From NCBI GenBank assembly GCA_045807225.1, contig JBJMHU010000042.1, positions 1-20,414 on the forward strand: DNA of 20,414 nt, in the 5' to 3' direction. The notes under the pieces were generated by a model. That model did not search any database. It worked only from the letters and a program-made list of their open reading frames with translations, and was not told where the DNA came from. The DNA comes from Fodinibacter sp045807225. GTDB taxonomy: Bacteria > Actinomycetota > Actinomycetes > Actinomycetales > Dermatophilaceae. A program made the position numbers and the translations under genes. Positions 14,354 to 20,414 of the stretch are shown in pieces. Position 1 is the first letter of the stretch. The number at the start of each line of letters is the position of its first letter.

Positions 14354-15541
14354 TCAGAGCCGGGCCACCACGTGGCGCGCGATCTCCAGGGATGCCGTGG
14401 CGGCCGGTGAGGGCGCGTTGAGCAGGTGCACGACGCGGCCGTGCCGTTCGAGCAGGAAGTCGTCGACGAGCGTGCCGTCGGGGCGTACGGCCTGGGCCCG
14501 CACCCCGGCGGGCGCCGGCACGAGGTCGGCGTCCGCGAGCTCAGGCACCAGGCGTCGCGCGCTGTCGGCGAAGCGCCGGTGCGACAGGGAGCGCAGCATC
14601 TCGCCGGCGCCGCTGCGGGCCTGGCGTCGCGCCAGCCGCCAGAAGCCGCCGAACCGCAGCGTGTCGGCGAGGTCGCGGGCGTCGACCCGGCCCCAGTCGT
14701 AGCCCTCGCGAGCCAGCGCCAGCACGGCGTTCGGCCCGGCGTGCACCTGGCCGTCGATGCCCCGCGTCAGGTGCACGCCCAGGAACGGCAGCTCCGGGTC
14801 GGGCACGGGGTAGACCAGGCCGCGCACGAGGTGCGCGGCGGCGGGCGTCAGCTCGTGGTACTCGCCGCGGAACGGCACGATGCGTACCGACGGGGAGTGG
14901 CCGAGCAGCCGGGCCACCCGGTCGGCGTGCAGCCCGGCGCAGCTCACCACCACCTCGGCCACCAGGTCGCCCCGCGTGGTCTCGAGCGCGACCTCGCGCG
15001 GGCCGTCGGCCCCACCGACGACCTCGGTGCCGGGGAGCAGCCGCGCCCCGGCATCGCGCAGCCGGCGGACGAGCACGGCGCAGACCGCGCGGTAGTCGAT
15101 GATGCCGGTCTCCGCCACGTGCAGCGCGGCCACCGCTGCCACGTGCGGCTCGTGCTCGCGCGCCTGTTGCGGCAAGAGCCGGGTGACGGCCAGACCGTTG
15201 GCCAGGCCGCGCTGCTCCAGGGCCCCCAGCCGGTCGAGCTCGGCCGCGGTGGTCGCCACGACCAGCTTGCCGGTGACCCGGTGCGGCACGCCCTCGGCTC
15301 GGGCGAGGTCGAGCAGCGCGGCTGCCCCGGCTCGGCACCAGAGCGCCTTGCGGCTGCCGGGCGGGTAGTACAGGCCGGAGTGCACGACGCCGCTGTTGCG
15401 GCCGGTCTGGTGGCGCGCCCAGTCGTGCTCCTTCTCCACCACCGTCACCGACGCCGACGGGTCGTCACGCAGCACCCGCTCGGCCACGGCGAGGCCCAGG
15501 ATGCCGCCGCCGATGACGACGACCCGCCGGCCGCGCGTCAC
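14354..15541 (-). CDS. lhgO: FAD-dependent L-2-hydroxyglutarate oxidase-like protein (LhgO family)
   Basis: LhgO enzymes oxidise L-2-hydroxyglutarate to 2-oxoglutarate using FAD. The 395-aa length is normal for the family. The N-terminal Rossmann motif is VVVIGGGILGLAVAERVL. The family-typical NSGVVHSGLYYPPGSRKALW follows, then FRGEYHELTP, VPDPELPFLGVHLTRGIDG and HAGPNAVLALAREGY, ending in VHLLNAPSPAATASL. GTG 15541 lies 16 nt after the beta-glucosidase stop, with only a weak GGCGGA as ribosome binding site. The frame is open far upstream but that sequence is antisense or out of frame to the GH1 gene, so no fusion is claimed. It is the last gene of a compact minus-strand run whose members share no obvious pathway. 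Confidence 0.88.
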   Translation of the reverse strand: MTRGRRVVVIGGGILGLAVAERVLRDDPSASVTVVEKEHDWARHQTGRNSGVVHSGLYYPPGSRKALWCRAGAAALLDLARAEGVPHRVTGKLVVATTAAELDRLGALEQRGLANGLAVTRLLPQQAREHEPHVAAVAALHVAETGIIDYRAVCAVLVRRLRDAGARLLPGTEVVGGADGPREVALETTRGDLVAEVVVSCAGLHADRVARLLGHSPSVRIVPFRGEYHELTPAAAHLVRGLVYPVPDPELPFLGVHLTRGIDGQVHAGPNAVLALAREGYDWGRVDARDLADTLRFGGFWRLARRQARSGAGEMLRSLSHRRFADSARRLVPELADADLVPAPAGVRAQAVRPDGTLVDDFLLERHGRVVHLLNAPSPAATASLEIARHVVARL

Positions 15542-15557
15542 GGCATCCGCCGACGGC

Positions 15558-16931
15558 TCAGCGCGCGTGGTGGGCGGCGAGGATGCGGGCGTACTCGCGC
15601 CCGGAGTCCTTGACCGTGCGCACCTGGGTGTCGTAGTCGACGTGCACGATGCCGAAGCGCTTGTCGTAGCCGTAGGCCCACTCGAAGTTGTCGAGCAGGC
15701 TCCAGGCGAAGTAGCCCCGCACGTCGGTGCCGCCCTCGATCGCGTCGGCCACCGCGCCGAGGTGCCCGTGGAGGTACGCCACCCGGTCGGGGTCGTGCAC
15801 CTGGCCGTCGTCGGAGACGGTGTCGGGCCAGGCCGAGCCGTTCTCGGTGATGTAGATCGGCAGCCCGGACTCCCGGGCCGAGCGCTCGATGATCTGGCGG
15901 TGGCCCTCGGGCGACTGCTCCCAGCCCATGTCGGTGAGCGGCGGGTGCGGGTCGACGTCGACCACGCCCTCGCAGCCGGGCATCGGGTTGGCGGTGACCT
16001 CGCCCTCGCGCGCCGCGCGGACTCGTGCCGGGAAGTAGTTGTTGACGCCGAGGTTGTCGAGCGGCGCCGAGATGGTCGCCAGGTCGCCGTCGTGGATGAA
16101 GGCGTGGTCGGTGAGGTGCGCGGTGTCGTCGAGGAAGCCGTCGGGGTAGGCGGCGTGGAAGATCGGGCCGAAGAAGATGCCGTTGAGCGCGTTGTCGGCG
16201 CGGCGCACGGCATCCGCGTCTCGCTCGTCGCCGTCGTCGGGGCCCCAGACCTGCGACGGGTTGAGGGTGATCGACACCTCGGCGCCGGGGGAGTGCGCGC
16301 GGATGACCGGCACCGCGGTGCCGTGGGCGAGCATCAGGTGGTGGGCGGCGACCATTCCCTCGACCGGGTCGTGGTGGCCCGGGGCGTGGGCACCGATGGC
16401 GTAGCTGAGGATGCTGGAGCACCAGGGCTCGTTGAACGTGGTCCAGTTCGTGACCCGGTCGCCGAGGGCCGCCACGGTGGCGGCGGCATAGTCGGTGAAC
16501 CACCCAGCGGCGTCGCGGTTCAGCCACCCGCCCTGGTCGTCGAGCACCTGCGGCAGGTCCCAGTGGTAGAGCGTGACCACCGGCCGGATGCCGCTCTCCA
16601 ACAGCGTGTCGACGAGCCGTGAGTAGAAGTCGAGGCCCTTGGCGTTGACCGCACCGGTGCCGCCGGGGATGACACGGGGCCACGCGACCGAGAAGCGGTA
16701 GGCGTCGAGCCCGAGCTCCTTCATCAGGGCGACGTCCTGCGGCATCCGGTGGTAGTGGTCGCACGCGACGTCACCGGTGTCGCCGTTGGCCACCTTGCCG
16801 GGGGTGCGGCAGAACGTGTCCCAGATCGACGGGCTGCGGCCGTCCTCGTCGTGCGCCCCCTCGATCTGGAAGCTGGCGGTGGCGGCGCCCCAGAGGAAGC
16901 CGTCGGGGAAGGTGCGCTCGAAGGTCTGCAT
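15558..16931 (-). CDS. GH1 family beta-glucosidase
   Basis: A retaining glycosidase that releases glucose from beta-glucosides or cello-oligosaccharides; GH1 members can also act on beta-galactosides. The 457-aa single-domain protein has no signal peptide, so it acts in the cytoplasm on imported sugars. Motifs: FPDGFLWGAATASFQIEGA at the N terminus, acid/base E168 in TFNEPW, nucleophile E363 in ITENGSA, and the sugar-binding SLLDNFEWAYGY near the C terminus. ATG 16931 is 11 nt after the MOSC stop and has no good ribosome binding site, so it probably depends on coupling to the upstream gene. No sugar transporter or LacI-type regulator is adjacent, which is unusual for a beta-glucosidase. Confidence 0.93.
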   Translation of the reverse strand: MQTFERTFPDGFLWGAATASFQIEGAHDEDGRSPSIWDTFCRTPGKVANGDTGDVACDHYHRMPQDVALMKELGLDAYRFSVAWPRVIPGGTGAVNAKGLDFYSRLVDTLLESGIRPVVTLYHWDLPQVLDDQGGWLNRDAAGWFTDYAAATVAALGDRVTNWTTFNEPWCSSILSYAIGAHAPGHHDPVEGMVAAHHLMLAHGTAVPVIRAHSPGAEVSITLNPSQVWGPDDGDERDADAVRRADNALNGIFFGPIFHAAYPDGFLDDTAHLTDHAFIHDGDLATISAPLDNLGVNNYFPARVRAAREGEVTANPMPGCEGVVDVDPHPPLTDMGWEQSPEGHRQIIERSARESGLPIYITENGSAWPDTVSDDGQVHDPDRVAYLHGHLGAVADAIEGGTDVRGYFAWSLLDNFEWAYGYDKRFGIVHVDYDTQVRTVKDSGREYARILAAHHAR

Positions 16932-16942
16932 GGGGCGTCACG

Positions 16943-17782
16943 CTACCGGTCGGGCACGACCCCGTCGCCCACCCGGACCACGCCGCGGGACTCGGGCACC
17001 AGCTGCACCGCGAACCACGTCGCGCCGTCCCACTTCCGGTGCGTCGCCAGGGTGCGGATCGGTTCGTGCGACCGCTCCAGCGTCATGGGATCGAGAGTCG
17101 TCATGACGCAGCGGTCGACGGGTTTGACCACCCGGAACTCGACCGCGCCGACCTGCACCCCTCGCCAGACGTCCTCCTCGAACGGCTCGAGGTCGCCGTC
17201 GACGACCAGGTTGGGTCGGAACCGTTCCACCGCCAGCGGCGCCTGCGGCTGCTCGCCCCGCTCGAGGGCCGTCTCGGCCACCCAGTCGTGCAGCCGGCGC
17301 AGCGAGGCCGCGGACGCGAGGGTGACCGGGTAGGCGTCGGCGAAGGCCGTGGCCTCGCCGGGCCGGGCGTGCGCCGCGTTGAGCGGACGCGGCGTGCGCA
17401 CGTGCACCAGGCGCAGGTCGTCGCGGCCGAGCACCGTGCCGAACCACGCGCCGGCCCGCGCCGGTGCGGCGGCGCCCTCGAGCGCCCGCCCGTGGACGGT
17501 GACCGGCAGCGCGGGGCCGTCGGGCACGCCGACGTCGAGCGGCTCCACCCCGGGGGCGCTCAGCCGGAGGTCGTGCGGTACGCCGGGGTCCGTGGCCGTC
17601 GTGTCGGCGGTCACGGACAACAGCCGGTGCTCCTCGCGGGCGGTGACGCACTCGCCGGTGGGGTCGACGACCATCCAGCGCCGGTCGCCGGCCAGGCCCC
17701 ACGGCTCGACGTCGGCGTGCAGCACCGCCCGCACCGCGGTGCTCTTCACCGGGTGCAGGTGGAGGGCGTCGAGCCGGATCAC
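16943..17782 (-). CDS. MOSC domain protein (YcbX/mARC-like)
   Basis: MOSC proteins bind the molybdenum cofactor; YcbX and mARC relatives reduce N-hydroxylated bases. The 279-aa protein has an N-terminal MOSC_N beta-barrel (LHLHPVKSTAVRAV, GLAGDRRWMVVDPTGE, VTAREEHRLL). The C-terminal MOSC domain has FRPNLVVDG, EDVWRGVQVGAVEFRVVKPV, and the cofactor-ligand cysteine in DRCVMTTLDP. GTG 17782 overlaps the carbonic anhydrase stop by 4 nt (GTGA), showing tight coupling. The longer upstream reading would run antiparallel-free through the carbonic anhydrase gene in another frame and is rejected. No [2Fe-2S] ferredoxin domain is fused at its C terminus, so an external electron donor would be needed. 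Confidence 0.88.
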   Translation of the reverse strand: MIRLDALHLHPVKSTAVRAVLHADVEPWGLAGDRRWMVVDPTGECVTAREEHRLLSVTADTTATDPGVPHDLRLSAPGVEPLDVGVPDGPALPVTVHGRALEGAAAPARAGAWFGTVLGRDDLRLVHVRTPRPLNAAHARPGEATAFADAYPVTLASAASLRRLHDWVAETALERGEQPQAPLAVERFRPNLVVDGDLEPFEEDVWRGVQVGAVEFRVVKPVDRCVMTTLDPMTLERSHEPIRTLATHRKWDGATWFAVQLVPESRGVVRVGDGVVPDR

Positions 17783-18435
17783 ACCTCGAGGCCGAGCTCG
17801 CCCACGGTGCGCACCACCTCGGCCTCGCCGTCGGCGAGGTCGTACTCGGCGCCCACGATGCCCAGCGCACCCGAGCGGATGCGGTCGGCGATGAGGGTGG
17901 ACCGTTCGGCGATGAGGTCGCAGGTGCGCTCGACGTGCTCGCGCTCGATCTCCTCGATGGTCGGCGCGTGCCCGCCGCGCGATGCCGCGAGCACGCTGGG
18001 CGTCACCCGCTCGACGATGTCGCGCAGGAAGCCGCCCGGCACCTCGCCCGTGCGCACGGCCACCTCGGCGGCCTTGACCGCTCCGCACGAGTCGTGGCCG
18101 AGCACGACGATGAGCGGGCAGTTGAGCACCCCGACGCCGAACTCGAGCGAGCCGAGCACGCTGGGGTCGATGACGTGGCCGGCGGTGCGCACCACGAACA
18201 GGTCGCCCAGGCCCTGGTCGAAGATGATCTCGGCGGCCACGCGCGAGTCGGCACAGCCGAAGAAGATGGCGAACGGGTTCTGCTTGGCAGCCACCTGGTG
18301 CCGGAAGTGCACGTCCTGGTGCGGGTGGGCGCGCTCGTCGGCCATGAAGCGCGCGTTGCCGGCCGACAGCACGCGCCAGGCCTGCTCGGGGGTACGGGGC
18401 CGCGTCCCCGGTTGCGTACGGTGCCGCTCGATCAC
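17779..18435 (-). CDS. Beta-class carbonic anhydrase
   Basis: Zinc enzyme that interconverts CO2 and bicarbonate. With GTG 18435 the protein is 218 aa, a usual length for the class. Zinc ligands are C61 and D63-S-R65 of FFGCADSRV, then H114 and C117 in LGHDSCGAV. The signature VVRTAGHVIDPSVLGSLEFG is also present. GTG 18435 was preferred to the open frame reaching 18606: TAGCGT lies 7 nt upstream, giving a leaderless start, and the extra upstream residues show no family similarity and would reach the divergent gene. It is the first gene of a four-gene minus-strand run. Confidence 0.92.
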   Translation of the reverse strand: MIERHRTQPGTRPRTPEQAWRVLSAGNARFMADERAHPHQDVHFRHQVAAKQNPFAIFFGCADSRVAAEIIFDQGLGDLFVVRTAGHVIDPSVLGSLEFGVGVLNCPLIVVLGHDSCGAVKAAEVAVRTGEVPGGFLRDIVERVTPSVLAASRGGHAPTIEEIEREHVERTCDLIAERSTLIADRIRSGALGIVGAEYDLADGEAEVVRTVGELGLEV

Positions 18436-18448
18436 GGTGCGGACGCTA
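18435..18448 (-). promoter_or_regulatory. Probable leaderless promoter of the carbonic anhydrase operon (-10 TAGCGT)
   Basis: On the minus strand TAGCGT (18448-18443) fits TANNNT and ends 7 nt before GTG 18435. There is no purine-rich ribosome binding site. No TTGNNN -35 is visible at 17-18 nt, so this is weaker than the ArsR promoter. Confidence 0.45.
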
Positions 18449-18569
18449 CCAGCGCGCTCGGGCGTGCAGGAGCGTCCGGCGAAGGACGTCCTCGGCCGAG
18501 ACGGACTCAGGCCGGTGATGCCGCCGGCACAGGTGGGGGACAGGCGCGGCTCGCAGTGTGGAGGCCTGA

Positions 18570-18588
18570 GCGGATGAGCGTCATCCGC
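18570..18588. promoter_or_regulatory. 8-bp perfect palindrome upstream of the exported PepSY-like gene
   Basis: GCGGATGA (18570-18577) and TCATCCGC (18581-18588) are exact reverse complements around a 3-nt centre, 10 nt before the AGGAG ribosome binding site. It could be an operator or a leader hairpin. It sits in a divergent intergenic region of about 170 bp. Confidence 0.35.
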
Positions 18589-18608
18589 CCCGACCCGCAG
18601 GAGCAACC

Positions 18609-20414
<1,806 letters not shown>

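Noticed and set aside
14354..16213. Apparent fusion of extra N-terminal sequence to the LhgO-like protein
   Set aside because: The upstream part is an out-of-frame reading of the GH1 gene, rich in Ser/Thr/Arg/Pro; family homology starts at GTG 15541.
18436..18606. N-terminal extension of the carbonic anhydrase up to 18606
   Set aside because: No similarity to the family, no ribosome binding site, and it would reach the start of the divergent gene; GTG 18435 has a -10 at the leaderless distance.

Overview
This is a high-GC chromosomal segment (roughly 70% G+C by eye) from an actinobacterium. The L17 protein with a long C-terminal extension, the acidic N-terminal extension on S9, leaderless GTG/ATG starts preceded by TANNNT, and the order rpoA-rplQ-truA plus rplM-rpsI-glmM all fit Actinomycetes. 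Codon use and gene content suggest Micrococcales, perhaps Intrasporangiaceae; that family guess is inference only.

Left part (1-2642): the end of the ribosomal/RNA polymerase cluster, with the 3' part of rpoA, rplQ with its extension, a strong terminator, a perfect 13-bp inverted repeat, and truA from a probable leaderless promoter. Middle part (2643-11180): a block of six genes between truA and rplM. It holds a small membrane protein, an ABC-F ATPase, a large secreted alpha-amylase with three pullulanase X25-like modules, then on the minus strand an ArsR-type regulator, an MFS transporter and an LmeA/DUF2993 lipid-binding-type protein. The regulator promoter carries a clear operator-like palindrome between its -35 and -10. 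Next (11149-13710): promoter, leader, rplM-rpsI, double-hairpin terminator and glmM, so the housekeeping cluster resumes.

Right part: an Ohr/OsmC peroxidase (+), then a tightly packed four-gene minus-strand run (transcribed beta-carbonic anhydrase, MOSC protein, GH1 beta-glucosidase, LhgO-type L-2-hydroxyglutarate oxidase) with overlaps or gaps of 16 nt or less. Divergent from it is a small exported PepSY-like protein whose reading frame has no clean end and runs through a 20-bp perfect palindrome into the antisense of a class I fumarase (5' end outside the window).

I found no CRISPR array, phage, insertion sequence, tRNA/rRNA or recognisable defence system. The points most worth a second look are the GGATGCC/GGCATCC oligomer that recurs far more than composition predicts, the palindrome and broken-looking gene end at 19100-19190, the inverted repeat over the truA promoter, and the amylase that ends where related two-headed enzymes continue into a pullulanase.
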